DNA from: Clostridiales bacterium | GTDB taxonomy: Bacteria; Bacillota; Clostridia; Oscillospirales; CAG-272 | NCBI GenBank assembly: GCA_012727435.1 | Contig: JAAYHB010000016.1 | Span: forward strand, 1 to 55,393 | Direction of reading: 5' to 3' | DNA: 55,393 nucleotides | In this document: in pieces, positions 33,930 through 43,182 of the stretch | Layout of the letters: every line of letters begins with the position of its first letter | How positions within the stretch are numbered: the first letter of the stretch is position 1 | The notes under the pieces: generated by a model | What the model was told of the DNA's origin: nothing | Database searches by the model: none | What the model saw: only the letters and a program-made list of their open reading frames with translations | Position numbers and translations under genes: made by a program

Positions 33930-35048
33930 TTACTTCCAGTCGTCGCTCCGGTCGTCGGGGATGACGTTTTTCAGCGCCACGATGGCGCACTCTATCATGT
34001 CGTCGTCTGGCTCTTTGGTGGTAATCCGCTGCAGCCAGAGTCCGGGGGCGGAGATAATTTTTACAAAAAAGTTATCGTGCTTCCCTGCAATTCTGATAAG
34101 CTCGTAGCCGAGGCTCATCATCACCGGCAGAAGGCCGATGCCGATAATGGTCCTGAGCAATACGTTGAGCACACCGTTCTCGCTTAGCGTTGTCGGTATG
34201 AACATGGTGATGAATATGCTAACGATAACCATGATAATTAAAAACGAAGTCCCGCACCTCGGGTGAAAGCGCTTCTGAGCTCTCACGTTCTCAACGGTAA
34301 GCTCAAGCCCGGCTTCATAACATGCCACTGCCTTATGCTCGGCGCCGTGATACGCAAAGGTGCGCCTTATATCCTTCATCAGGGCTACCAGCGCCATATA
34401 TCCCACAAGAATTGCAATTTTAAGTATGCCGACAAACAGCGACCTTACAAACTGATGCCAATACCCGGTGCCCGACAGGGCCGGAAAGAGCTTTTTTAGC
34501 AGCTCGTAGAGCGTCTCGGGCAGGACTTTGAATAAAAAAAGCGCCAAGGCAACGCCGAGAATTGAAGCTACAATCATGATTGCGGTCATCATGCCGCTTG
34601 AGTCTTTTTTCTCGTTTTTGCCTGCCGACGACAGATCCTGCCTGCCGTCGAGCGGCACTACACCGCCAGCTTCGGCAGACCCGCTGTTCTCAACATTTTC
34701 TACTGACACGTCAGGTCGGCTTTCTTCAGCCTTGCCTTTATCCTTGTCGTCCTCGACTTCGTCGAGACCGGCTATCTCGGCCGAGCGCATTAAGCACTTG
34801 TAGCCGAATCGCATAGAATCTATATAGCCGAATATCCCGCGCAAAAAAGGCCAGCGGAAGAACCTCGGCTTTCCGGACATGTCGTAGTTCCAGGTCTCGA
34901 CAACCATCTCGTGCTGCGGGTTCCGCACCGCCATCGAGATCTTTTTCGGCCCGCGCATCATTATTCCTTCAATGAGCGCCTGGCCGCCTATCGTGGTTTT
35001 CTTTTTTATGCAGACCGTCCGACAGGACTCGTTTTTACTCACGGTCAA
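33930..35048 (-). CDS. DUF1385-family membrane protein (YqhQ-like)
   Basis: This 372-residue protein has the DUF1385 pattern IGGQALIEGIMMRGPKKISMAVRNP at 21-45. An acidic variable insert (~95-150), two hydrophobic segments and a conserved core (AYHGAEHKAVACYE, RFHPRCGTSFLIIM, TLSENGVLN) follow. The start is TTG at 35048, with AAGGAG 8 bases upstream. DUF1385/YqhQ proteins are widespread in Firmicutes with no settled function; the His/Cys motifs hint at metal binding. It follows the PRPP synthetase gene by 15 bases and likely shares its promoter. Confidence 0.85.
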   Translation of the reverse strand: MTVSKNESCRTVCIKKKTTIGGQALIEGIMMRGPKKISMAVRNPQHEMVVETWNYDMSGKPRFFRWPFLRGIFGYIDSMRFGYKCLMRSAEIAGLDEVEDDKDKGKAEESRPDVSVENVENSGSAEAGGVVPLDGRQDLSSAGKNEKKDSSGMMTAIMIVASILGVALALFLFKVLPETLYELLKKLFPALSGTGYWHQFVRSLFVGILKIAILVGYMALVALMKDIRRTFAYHGAEHKAVACYEAGLELTVENVRAQKRFHPRCGTSFLIIMVIVSIFITMFIPTTLSENGVLNVLLRTIIGIGLLPVMMSLGYELIRIAGKHDNFFVKIISAPGLWLQRITTKEPDDDMIECAIVALKNVIPDDRSDDWK

Positions 35049-35063
35049 TTAAAATTCTCCTTG

Positions 35064-36212
35064 TTACGGCTCGAATTTCATGGTCATCTGGCTGCCTTCG
35101 ATTGAAGACATATGCCTTTCGACTAAATTGTGAATGCGCTGCACCGGGTTGAGCAGATTGCTTATTGAGCCGTCGTGGTTTAGCGTATCAATTATGTACG
35201 CTACATATTTGCACATATTGACCTCACAATACCACGGCGCGGCAAGCAGCTCGGGGGTGCGGTAGACCAGATTTGTGGTGAATATCTTGTCAATCAGCCC
35301 AATTTGATAAGCACGATTGATTTTTTCAATTCCGTCGGTAAACAGGCCGAAGGTCACAAAAGCAAAGATGCGCTTCGCACCCTTGGCCTTGATTTGTTGC
35401 GCCACCTCAATGAGCGAGTCGCCCGAGGAAATAATGTCGTCAACAATTATGACATCCATTCCCGCCGGGTCTGTGCCGAGGTACTCGTGGGATATGATCG
35501 GGTTGCGCCCGTTGACGACTCTTGTATAATCACGGCGCTTGTGGAACATTCCGACGTCGATTCCGAGCACCGAGGCATAATAAATGCAGCGCCCCATAGC
35601 GCCCTCGTCGGGGGAGATTATCATGAGATTGTTTTTGTCTATCAAAATGTCGGGCACATTTCTGACCAAGGCTTTGATCATCTGATACGCCGGGCGGACA
35701 CTGTCAAACCCGCAAAGCGGAATTGCATTCTGGACCCTTGAATCGTGCGCGTCAAAGGTGATAATATTGGCGACACCCATTGCATAAAGTTCCTGCAGCA
35801 TCATCGCGCAGTCAAGCGACTCACGCGACTGCCGCTTGTCCTGCCTGCCCTCATAAAGCATGGGCATTATCACCGATACACGTCTTGCCTTTCCGGCTAT
35901 TGCCGATATAATTCTTTTGAGGTCAGCAAAATGGTCGTCGGGGCTCATAGGGACGGTTTTCCCGAACATCTCGTAGGTCACACCGTGATTGAAGACATCA
36001 CAAATGATATAAAGATCGTGTCCGCGCATCGACTGATAAATAATGCCCTTTCCCTCACCCGAACCAAAACGCGGGCATTCGTGCTTAACGAGGAAGGTTT
36101 CGTCCTGCGGGCGCCCCCTCCAGTCTTTGAGGTAATAGTCCACCTGCGCGCCGAACTCCTCACACCCCTTCATTGCAATTACACCGAGCTCGCCGAAAAT
36201 CGTATCGTTCAT
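35064..36212 (-). CDS. prs: Ribose-phosphate pyrophosphokinase (long form)
   Basis: The 382-residue enzyme would make PRPP from ribose 5-phosphate and ATP for nucleotide and amino-acid synthesis. Family features include DNHF-like loops, MLYEGRQDKRQSRESL, DAHDSRVQNAIP, SPDEGAMGRC and the PRPP-binding VIIVDDIISSGDS. It is about 65 residues longer than classical PrsA (~315), as in a clostridial subgroup, with inserts at the N- and C-termini. The start at 36212 has AGGAGG 4 bases upstream. It is the first gene behind the promoter at 36264-36292. Confidence 0.85.
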   Translation of the reverse strand: MNDTIFGELGVIAMKGCEEFGAQVDYYLKDWRGRPQDETFLVKHECPRFGSGEGKGIIYQSMRGHDLYIICDVFNHGVTYEMFGKTVPMSPDDHFADLKRIISAIAGKARRVSVIMPMLYEGRQDKRQSRESLDCAMMLQELYAMGVANIITFDAHDSRVQNAIPLCGFDSVRPAYQMIKALVRNVPDILIDKNNLMIISPDEGAMGRCIYYASVLGIDVGMFHKRRDYTRVVNGRNPIISHEYLGTDPAGMDVIIVDDIISSGDSLIEVAQQIKAKGAKRIFAFVTFGLFTDGIEKINRAYQIGLIDKIFTTNLVYRTPELLAAPWYCEVNMCKYVAYIIDTLNHDGSISNLLNPVQRIHNLVERHMSSIEGSQMTMKFEP

Positions 36213-36263
36213 ATGCCCTCCTGATTTTTTACACACCTTTTGTACGCTTGTCATATCAAGTAT

Positions 36264-36292
36264 ATTATATCACACAAAAAGTGCTTTGAAAA
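36264..36292 (-). promoter_or_regulatory. Sigma-A type promoter of prs and DUF1385
   Basis: On the minus strand TTTTCA (36287-36292) and TATAAT (36264-36269) are separated by 17 bases, about 51 bases upstream of the start codon. Confidence 0.65.
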
Positions 36293-36377
36293 GACATTTC
36301 GTTCATTTCCGACCTGACCGGAGCCGTTTTGGCGGAATAGATAATCTGCCGGTGGACAATCAATTCTTTTTATATTA

Positions 36378-37340
36378 TTATAACCACCCGAGGCTCCGCA
36401 AAATAAAAACTCCCAAAAAAACCGTAACCGGGCAGAGCATCGATGTGATGAGCAGAATCTGCCCGGCCAGCTCGCCGTCGCTCCCCATGTTTTTGGCCAT
36501 AATGTAGCTTGCAACGGCGGCAGGCGAGCCGAAGAGCACAAAAACAAGCCCCAATTCCTCGCCGCGAAAACCCAGCAAATAAGCCGAAACCACCATGATT
36601 ATCGGGAGAATCACGACCTTGACAAGCGACACCGCAAGCGAATACTTTATTTTACCCGATATTTTCATTCCGCTGATATTCGCGCCGAGACTGATAAGCG
36701 AGACCGCAAAGGTCGCGTCGGCAAGGTAGCCGAGCGAATCCCCGGCAAAACCCGGCAGCGGGATCTCCCAAATCATAAAGGGCAGGCCGAGCACGACCGC
36801 AATTATCAGCGGGTTTCTAAATGTTCTGACAATTATATTGCCGGCGGTACCGGCAAATCCCGGCTTTTTTTCGCGTGGCACAAAAATGCTCAGTGCGACC
36901 ACCGAGTATATATTATACAAAATCATGACAAATGGCGTCATCATAACCATCATTGTCATCCCGTTCTGCCCGAACAAGGCGGCGGCCAGCGGCATCCCCA
37001 GAATCGAAAAGTTTGCCCGAAACGAGCCCTGTATCATGGCGCCGCGCTTTTCATTTTCCCTGACAAACAGCGGAATTACAAGGCTGCTCAATACGAAGCT
37101 GATCGTTATCCCGGCACAGGCAAAAAGGATAAGCGGCATCCTCTCGGCGCTCTCCTCAATCCTGCTCCCGGCGGTCCCGAGAAACATCAGGCTCGGCAGA
37201 AACAGATTAAAAACCAGCTTGTCGGAAGTAGTCAAAAAACCATCGGTAAAATAGTTCAGGCGTTTGAGGATATATCCGAGCGTCACCAGTATAAAAACCG
37301 GCAGTATTACATTGATGCTGTATAAAAAATTATCCCACAT
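36378..37340 (-). CDS. AEC-family (auxin efflux carrier-like) transporter
   Basis: The 320-residue inner-membrane protein has about ten helices. The family's N-terminal half ends in FRANFSILGMPLAAALFGQ, with N-P-L-I (RNPLIIAVVLGLP) and FGSPAAVASYIMA near the C-terminus. Substrates of bacterial members are usually carboxylates or malate-like acids; none can be deduced here. It is 37 bases after rhaB in the same direction, without a clear ribosome binding site. Confidence 0.85.
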   Translation of the reverse strand: MWDNFLYSINVILPVFILVTLGYILKRLNYFTDGFLTTSDKLVFNLFLPSLMFLGTAGSRIEESAERMPLILFACAGITISFVLSSLVIPLFVRENEKRGAMIQGSFRANFSILGMPLAAALFGQNGMTMMVMMTPFVMILYNIYSVVALSIFVPREKKPGFAGTAGNIIVRTFRNPLIIAVVLGLPFMIWEIPLPGFAGDSLGYLADATFAVSLISLGANISGMKISGKIKYSLAVSLVKVVILPIIMVVSAYLLGFRGEELGLVFVLFGSPAAVASYIMAKNMGSDGELAGQILLITSMLCPVTVFLGVFILRSLGWL

Positions 37341-37377
37341 GTTATAACGGCTGCAAAACCGCCTGACTGTGCATCAG

Positions 37378-38871
37378 TTATGCGCCTGCCCCCTCCGTCA
37401 GATTTTCAAATTTTACATAAGCCTCGTTCCATGCTTCGGTATCTCCGGGCTCAAAGTATGTAGTCGGGAATGAGGCGGCGATAATCTCCCTTGCCTCGGC
37501 ATAGTCACGCACCTCGCCTGCCGCTATCAGCTGAACGGCAATATTACCGGTTGCGGTCGCCTCGACCGGCCCGGCTATCACCGGCAGGCCGCAAGCGTCA
37601 GCCGTCATCCGGTTGAGCAGGGCAGCCTGTGAGCCGCCGCCAACAATGTTTAGGGCAGCCGGCTTTATCCCGGTCAGCCGGCAGAGCTGCTCCATTGTCA
37701 TGCGGTATTTAAGCGCTAGACTCTCGTAAATGCAGCGGACTATCTCGCCGGGGGTCTGCGGTACATACTGCCCGGTCTTCGAGCAGTATTCGGCAATCCG
37801 CCGGGGCATGTCGCCGGGAGGTGCAAAGACCTGGTCGTCGGGGTTGATAAAGCAGGCAAAGGGTCTGGCTTCGCTCGCCATCTTCTCAAGCTCGGAGAAG
37901 CTGAATTCCCTGCCCTCACGCTGCCACTGGCGCCTTGACTCCTGAACAATCCACAGCCCCATGATATTCTTCAAAAATCTTATCTTGCCTCCGGCTCCGC
38001 CCTCGTTGGTGAAGTTCAGGCGGCAGCTATCCTTACTGACCAGCGGCCCGGACAGCTCGGTTCCCATGAGCGACCATGTGCCGCTGCTTATGTATATAAA
38101 GTCGCCAGTGCCCACCGCCGGCACCGATATGACCGCGCTGGCGGTGTCGTGCGAGGCGACGTTTATCACCTGCGCTTTGGTGTTGCCGGTATCAAGCTGC
38201 ACCGAGGGCAGCAGCGTACCAAGCTTGTTTGCCGGCTTTACAACAGGCGGGAAAAGGTCGGAAGGTATTTCCAGCCGGGCGAGCAGCTCATGCGCCAGCC
38301 GGTCCTCTCCGGCCGGGAAAATCGCACCGGTTGAGGCTATCGTATACTCAGAAACCATAACGCCGGTCAGAAAGTAATTGAACAGGTCGGGCATAAAAAG
38401 CACCCGGCCGGCCCGACAGAGTATGCCCGGGTCCCAGCGGTTGTCGGATACAAGCTGAAACAGGGTGTTTTGAAGCATCAACTGAATTCCGGTAATCGAA
38501 TAAATCTCGTCGGTGTCAATGCCGTATTCCTGCTTTATGTAATCGGTTATCCCGTCACAGCGTCTGTCGCGGTAATGCACCGGGTTTGACATGAGCCGCC
38601 CCTGCTTGTCAACAAGGCCGTAATCTACCCCCCAGGTGTCTATTCCGATGCTGTCCAACTCGCCTTCGAGCACGCAGCGGCGGATCGAGTTTTTGGCCTC
38701 ATGGAAGAGCCGCAAAAAATCCCAGTAAAGCCGGTCTGATAGCATTACCGGCTCATTGGCAAACCGTGTAATCTCGCGGAGCCTGATTTTCTCACCGTCA
38801 AAGCTCCCGACAATCCCCCTTCCGCTCGAGCCGCCCAGATCGATTGCAAGATAGTTCTTTGCCCTGCTCAT
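37378..38871 (-). CDS. rhaB: Rhamnulokinase
   Basis: The 497-residue FGGY-family kinase phosphorylates L-rhamnulose at O1. It has an N-terminal AIDLGGSSGRGIVG phosphate loop, IDTWGVDYGLVD, the substrate-binding VNVASHDTASAV-type segment, YISSGTWSLMG and the C-terminal IVGGGSQAALLNRMTADACGLPV. AGGAGG lies 7 bases before the ATG. No rhamnose isomerase, aldolase or regulator is adjacent; it lies 12 bases after mutS2. A related sugar kinase specificity cannot be excluded. Confidence 0.88.
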   Translation of the reverse strand: MSRAKNYLAIDLGGSSGRGIVGSFDGEKIRLREITRFANEPVMLSDRLYWDFLRLFHEAKNSIRRCVLEGELDSIGIDTWGVDYGLVDKQGRLMSNPVHYRDRRCDGITDYIKQEYGIDTDEIYSITGIQLMLQNTLFQLVSDNRWDPGILCRAGRVLFMPDLFNYFLTGVMVSEYTIASTGAIFPAGEDRLAHELLARLEIPSDLFPPVVKPANKLGTLLPSVQLDTGNTKAQVINVASHDTASAVISVPAVGTGDFIYISSGTWSLMGTELSGPLVSKDSCRLNFTNEGGAGGKIRFLKNIMGLWIVQESRRQWQREGREFSFSELEKMASEARPFACFINPDDQVFAPPGDMPRRIAEYCSKTGQYVPQTPGEIVRCIYESLALKYRMTMEQLCRLTGIKPAALNIVGGGSQAALLNRMTADACGLPVIAGPVEATATGNIAVQLIAAGEVRDYAEAREIIAASFPTTYFEPGDTEAWNEAYVKFENLTEGAGA

Positions 38872-38883
38872 TATTATGCCTCC

Positions 38884-41274
38884 TTACTTTAATTCAAGTA
38901 CGGTAACTCCCGAGTCGCCTTCGCCGTAGGTTCCGAGCCTGAAGTTGGCAACGCGCTTGTCGCCCCTGAGAAAGCGCCAGAGCGCGTTTTTCAGCGCACC
39001 GGTGCCTTTTCCGTGAATCAGCCTCACCGAGCCGACGCCGAACATTATAGCCTCGTCGATGTACCTGTCCACAACACACCACGCCTCCTCGCCGGTCATG
39101 CCGCGCAGGTCAATTTCGGGGCTGAATTCCCTCGGGAGATTCGGATTATGCCCGCCGGTCTGAGGCTGCCGCATATCCTGCCCGGATGATATGTCGTCAC
39201 CTTCCTCAATCAGCTTCAGGTTCTTAATATTTGTCCTGATGCGCGCCGTGCCGACCTCAACCATAACGCTGCCCGATTTATCGGGTAGCTCAACCACCCT
39301 GCCGCTCGACCCGAGATTGCGCAGGTAAACCAAGTCGCCCTTCCCGAGCGGCCGCGGAAGCCTGTAGTCCTCGTCGTCGGGTTTGTCTACCGGGTCGTAT
39401 TTGTCGGCCGCGGCACGCAGGTGCGCCTTTATCTCCTGCCGCGCGCGTTCAAGCGCCTGCCCCGACCGCTCGCTTTCGTACTCCTTTTTTGCTTTCTCGA
39501 GCCGGGCAAAAATAAAATCGCTCGACGCCCGGGCGCTCTCGACCATAGCCCTTGCCCTTGCCCTTGCCCGCTCAAGCTCGGCTTCGGCCTGCTTCTGGCG
39601 TTCCATGAGCTTTTTCTCGGCCTCGGCTTTGAATTTTTCGTATTCGGCGCGCATCCTTGCTATCTCCTCGCGGTCGCGCTCCATTTCGATCCGGCTACAC
39701 TCGAGCTTTTCAATCACATTTTCAAAGCGCCGGCTGTCGGGGCTAACCAAGCGCTTGGCTCGCTCGATTATCTCGGCAGGCAGGCCGAGTTTTTCGGAGA
39801 TCGCAAAGGCATTGGACTTGCCGGGGGTTCCGATTATCAGCCGGTAAGTCGGCCGCAGAGTTTCAATGTCGAACTCACAGGAAGCGTTGTCAACCCCCTC
39901 GGTCTCAAGCGCGTAGGCTTTCAGTTCGGCGTAGTGAGTGGTGGCGGCGCAGATTGCCCCCTTCACGCGCACAGCCTCGATGATAGCAACAGCCAGCGCC
40001 GCGCCCTCGATGGGGTCGGTGCCGACGCCAATCTCGTCAAAGAGCACCAGCGACCTGTCGGTTATTTGTTTAATCATTGATACGATATTCACCATATGCG
40101 CGGAGAAGGTTGAGAGCGACTGCTCGATGCTCTGCTCGTCCCCGATGTCGGCCAGTACGTTGTCAAAGACGCATATCTCGGAAGACTCGTCGACCGGGAT
40201 GTGAAGCCCGGCCTGAGCCATGAGAGTCAGAAGCCCCAGGGTTTTGAGCGATACCGTCTTGCCGCCGGTATTGGGGCCGGTGATTATAAGGGTGTCGCGC
40301 CCCCTGCCGATTTCAATGTCAACAGGCACGACCTTATCCTTGTCAATCAACGGGTGCCTTGCGCGGCGCAGGAAGATAGACTTCTCCTCCGATATTGCCG
40401 GGGCGATGCCTTTCATCCGAAAGGAAAGCTCGCCGCAGGCAAAAATAAAGGCAAGCTCGGTGATATTCCGGTAATTTTGCCGGATAAATTCCGAGATGCC
40501 GTCGACCTCGGACGAAAGACTTGCGAGTATTCTTTCAATTTCATGCACCTCGGCTGACTCAAGCTCGCGCAGCTCGTTATTTGCCTCAACCACGTCATAC
40601 GGCTCGACAAAAATTGTGGCACCCGACGCAGAGGTGTCGTGAATTAAACCCTTGATGTCATTTTTGCACTCGATTTTTACCGGTATGACATACCGGCCGC
40701 TCCGCTGGGTCACGATATTTTCCTGAAGGTATTTTGAATATGCCCCGCCGGTGTACTTTGAGAGCAGGTCCTTGATTTTGTTGTTTGCCGCCCTGATTTT
40801 CCTGCGGATGTCCGATAGCTGCGGGCTTGCGTTGTCGGCAATCTGGTCCTCGGCAAGAATTGCGCTCGTGATATGTTCCTCGACCTGCCGCTGCGGGGTG
40901 AGGTTTGCGAAGATTTCATCGAGCGAGGTTTCAAAGAGCTTGTTCGTCCTGATATATTCAAGCAAGGAGCGGGTGGTGCGCAGAAGGTTTGCCACGTCGA
41001 GCAGCTCGCGGGTGGTGAGTATCGCCCCGAGCTTCGCGCGCTCGAGGATCTTTGACATATCCTTGACATTTCCGAAAGAGGGCATTCCCTTGGCTTCAAT
41101 GAGCCGCTTGGCGTCGCTTGTATGCCGCAGCCGGCGCAGGACTTCGGCGACATCGGCGCTCGGGGTGAGCGACGTGGCTTGTTCGCGAGCGCCTTCGGTC
41201 GGCGCGCAGGCGGCAAGCATGGCGCGGATTTTATCAAATTCAAGTGTTTTGAGAGTTTTTTCGGAAATCTGCAT
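38884..41274 (-). CDS. mutS2: Endonuclease MutS2
   Basis: The 796-residue MutS paralogue lacks the mismatch-recognition domain. It acts against recombination and on stalled or collided ribosomes in Firmicutes. The core and lever helices (1-300) precede the ATPase, with Walker A GPNTGGKT (333-340) and LFDEIGVGTDP. A long charged coiled coil (~505-620), a KOW-like LGKGDLVYLRNLG segment and a C-terminal Smr nuclease domain (IDLRGMTGEEA, LIHGKGTGALK) follow. The ATG at 41274 has GAGG 6 bases upstream. A tandem repeat with promoter-like sequence lies before it. Confidence 0.96.
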   Translation of the reverse strand: MQISEKTLKTLEFDKIRAMLAACAPTEGAREQATSLTPSADVAEVLRRLRHTSDAKRLIEAKGMPSFGNVKDMSKILERAKLGAILTTRELLDVANLLRTTRSLLEYIRTNKLFETSLDEIFANLTPQRQVEEHITSAILAEDQIADNASPQLSDIRRKIRAANNKIKDLLSKYTGGAYSKYLQENIVTQRSGRYVIPVKIECKNDIKGLIHDTSASGATIFVEPYDVVEANNELRELESAEVHEIERILASLSSEVDGISEFIRQNYRNITELAFIFACGELSFRMKGIAPAISEEKSIFLRRARHPLIDKDKVVPVDIEIGRGRDTLIITGPNTGGKTVSLKTLGLLTLMAQAGLHIPVDESSEICVFDNVLADIGDEQSIEQSLSTFSAHMVNIVSMIKQITDRSLVLFDEIGVGTDPIEGAALAVAIIEAVRVKGAICAATTHYAELKAYALETEGVDNASCEFDIETLRPTYRLIIGTPGKSNAFAISEKLGLPAEIIERAKRLVSPDSRRFENVIEKLECSRIEMERDREEIARMRAEYEKFKAEAEKKLMERQKQAEAELERARARARAMVESARASSDFIFARLEKAKKEYESERSGQALERARQEIKAHLRAAADKYDPVDKPDDEDYRLPRPLGKGDLVYLRNLGSSGRVVELPDKSGSVMVEVGTARIRTNIKNLKLIEEGDDISSGQDMRQPQTGGHNPNLPREFSPEIDLRGMTGEEAWCVVDRYIDEAIMFGVGSVRLIHGKGTGALKNALWRFLRGDKRVANFRLGTYGEGDSGVTVLELK

Positions 41275-41308
41275 TTTTATCCTCAAGCCGAATTTTGTTT
41301 ATCGTCTT

Positions 41309-41344
41309 TGTAAGTTTATATCACATTGTAAGTTTATATCACAA
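41309..41344. repeat. Two tandem 18-bp units upstream of mutS2
   Basis: Two copies of TGTAAGTTTATATCACA, identical over 17 bases with period 18, stand side by side from 41309. On the minus strand they supply TTGTGA and TATAAA spaced 18 apart, a possible sigma-A promoter for mutS2 about 40 bases before its start. Duplicated operator sites are an alternative reading. Confidence 0.75.
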
Positions 41345-41414
41345 TTTAATAATTAATATAACATCCCGATTATTCTATAATTCTTTGGTGACATATTGTT
41401 TAAGTTTTTTGGAT

Positions 41415-41471
41415 CTTAAGGGACTTTTTTTCAAAAAAGCCCCTTAAGCGGGGGCCGGGGGCGGAGCCCCG
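41415..41471. repeat. Dispersed double-hairpin repeat, copy 2 (recO terminator)
   Basis: CTTAAG...CTTAAG (41415-41448), with an internal T-run/A-run, is followed by CGGGG...CCCCG to 41471, 7 bases after the recO stop on the minus strand. Structure and position match copy 1 at 33865-33920, though the stem bases differ by compensating changes. Confidence 0.6.
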
Positions 41472-41478
41472 CCGGGTG

Positions 41479-42273
41479 CTACTTTGCAACTGACTTGTAA
41501 AAATCGAGAGAATCAAATCCCCGCTCAAGGTGGTTCAGCAGATATGTTTCGGCGGCCTTATGGAACTCACGGCCTGCGCCGGGGTCGGTTATTCTGAAGG
41601 AAAACATCCGCTCGGGCAGGGCGGCAAGCGCATAGCGCACGGCGGCCAGCGCGGGTGACGATAGGGGCATCAGAACACTGCGCTCGTAGACAGGGTCGGA
41701 GGCCTCATCACGGATTTGCTCCGCCGGCCGCCTGTTGAGACAGCCCGGGCAGATCAGCCGGCCGTTCATGACGTCAAGGTATACAGCCCCGGTGCCCGGG
41801 TCATGGCAGAAGGCGCAGCGCGACACATCCGGCATATAGCCGGCATACCCTACGGTTCTGAACTCATATACGGCCTTTATGTCGGCGGCCGGCCGGATTT
41901 CCTTGGCTATCGCGTAAAGCGTATTTAAGGTCATTCTCAGTATGTCGACCGCCGGGACCTGTTCTCCGGTCACCTCGGCGGCGACGTCGCAAATATAGGC
42001 AGAGAGCGCCAGCTTTTCAATGTCGGCGCGTATATCGCTGAAAAATTCGGTGACCGAGCCTGAGCGCAGCCAGTTGGTGTCGCCCTTGCGGTATATTTCG
42101 TAATTCCCGTAAGTATAGGGCTGCGATGCCGGGGCGAATTTACTCCTCGGCGAGCGCACGCCCTTGGCTATGACGCTGATTCTGCCCTTCTCGGGGGTCA
42201 GGAGGGTCAATATGCGGTCATAGTCGCCGGTGTCCAAACATCTGAGCACCAGCGCATCGGTTGAAAACAACAT
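41479..42273 (-). CDS. recO: DNA repair protein RecO
   Basis: The 264-residue protein mediates RecA loading and strand annealing. An OB-fold N-terminus (DALVLRCLDTGDYDRILTLLT, ISVIAKGVR) is followed by a helical region with a zinc site C153, C156, C175, C178 (CAFC, CPGC). It follows era by 24 bases at the end of the yqfC-to-recO cluster and ends at a double hairpin. Confidence 0.95.
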   Translation of the reverse strand: MLFSTDALVLRCLDTGDYDRILTLLTPEKGRISVIAKGVRSPRSKFAPASQPYTYGNYEIYRKGDTNWLRSGSVTEFFSDIRADIEKLALSAYICDVAAEVTGEQVPAVDILRMTLNTLYAIAKEIRPAADIKAVYEFRTVGYAGYMPDVSRCAFCHDPGTGAVYLDVMNGRLICPGCLNRRPAEQIRDEASDPVYERSVLMPLSSPALAAVRYALAALPERMFSFRITDPGAGREFHKAAETYLLNHLERGFDSLDFYKSVAK

Positions 42274-42297
42274 ATGCCACCCTCCTTTGGCGCCTGT

Positions 42298-43182
42298 TTA
42301 TTCATCGCGGTAGCCGAAATTCCTCACCATGGCGGCACTCTCACGCCAGTTTTCCTTGACCTTTACCCAAAGATCAAGATACACCTTCGTGCCGAAAAAC
42401 TGCTCGAGCTCCTCACGCGCGCGGGTGCCGACGAGTTTAAGCGTCTCCCCGCCCTTTCCGATAATTATTTTCTTGTGCGATTCGCGCTCGCAGAAAATTT
42501 CGGCGCGGATGCTGATCAGCCGCTCGGTATCTTTGAATTCCTCGACTACAACCGCAATCCCGTGCGGCACCTCCTGACTGAGTGTTTGCAGCAGCTTTTC
42601 GCGGATAACCTCGGCAGCTATCTGCCGCTCGGGTTGGTCGGTCAGCATATCCTCGGGGAAAAACCATTCGTGCTCGATCAAAAACCGCTTGCATTCGTCG
42701 AGCAGGATGTCGATATTCTTGCCCTTTCTGGCGCTGACAGGAACCGTCGCGTCAAAGCTGTGGAGTTTTGCATAAGCCGCTATCATCTCTGCAAGTTTTA
42801 CCCTGTCACAGAGGTCAATTTTGTTGAGTGCCAGAATCGAGCCGGTCCCCGATTCCTTAAGGTATGCGATAACATTCTCTTCGGCAACCGATATCGGCCT
42901 GTTGACGTCGGCTACCAGTATTACCGCGTCGGCCTCCCGCATCGAGCGGTCGGCGGTCCTAACCATATAATCACCCAGAGGGTTTCTGGGCTTTATCATT
43001 CCCGGGGTGTCGAGGAAGACAAACTGACACTCGCCCACGGTATGAATCCCGGTTATCCGGTTGCGGGTGGTCTGGGGCTTGCTTGATATAATTGAAATCT
43101 TCTCGCCGAGAATGGCGTTGAGCAGCGTCGATTTCCCGACGTTCGGTCTCCCCACTATGGCTATGAAACCTGTTTTTTTCAT
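42298..43182 (-). CDS. era: GTPase Era
   Basis: The 294-residue ribosome-assembly GTPase binds the 3' end of 16S rRNA. G1 is GRPNVGKS (11-18), G3 is DTPGM, G4 is NKID, and the C-terminal KH domain carries IIIGKGGETLKLVG. Its start overlaps the ybeY stop by 4 bases. Confidence 0.97.
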   Translation of the reverse strand: MKKTGFIAIVGRPNVGKSTLLNAILGEKISIISSKPQTTRNRITGIHTVGECQFVFLDTPGMIKPRNPLGDYMVRTADRSMREADAVILVADVNRPISVAEENVIAYLKESGTGSILALNKIDLCDRVKLAEMIAAYAKLHSFDATVPVSARKGKNIDILLDECKRFLIEHEWFFPEDMLTDQPERQIAAEVIREKLLQTLSQEVPHGIAVVVEEFKDTERLISIRAEIFCERESHKKIIIGKGGETLKLVGTRAREELEQFFGTKVYLDLWVKVKENWRESAAMVRNFGYRDE

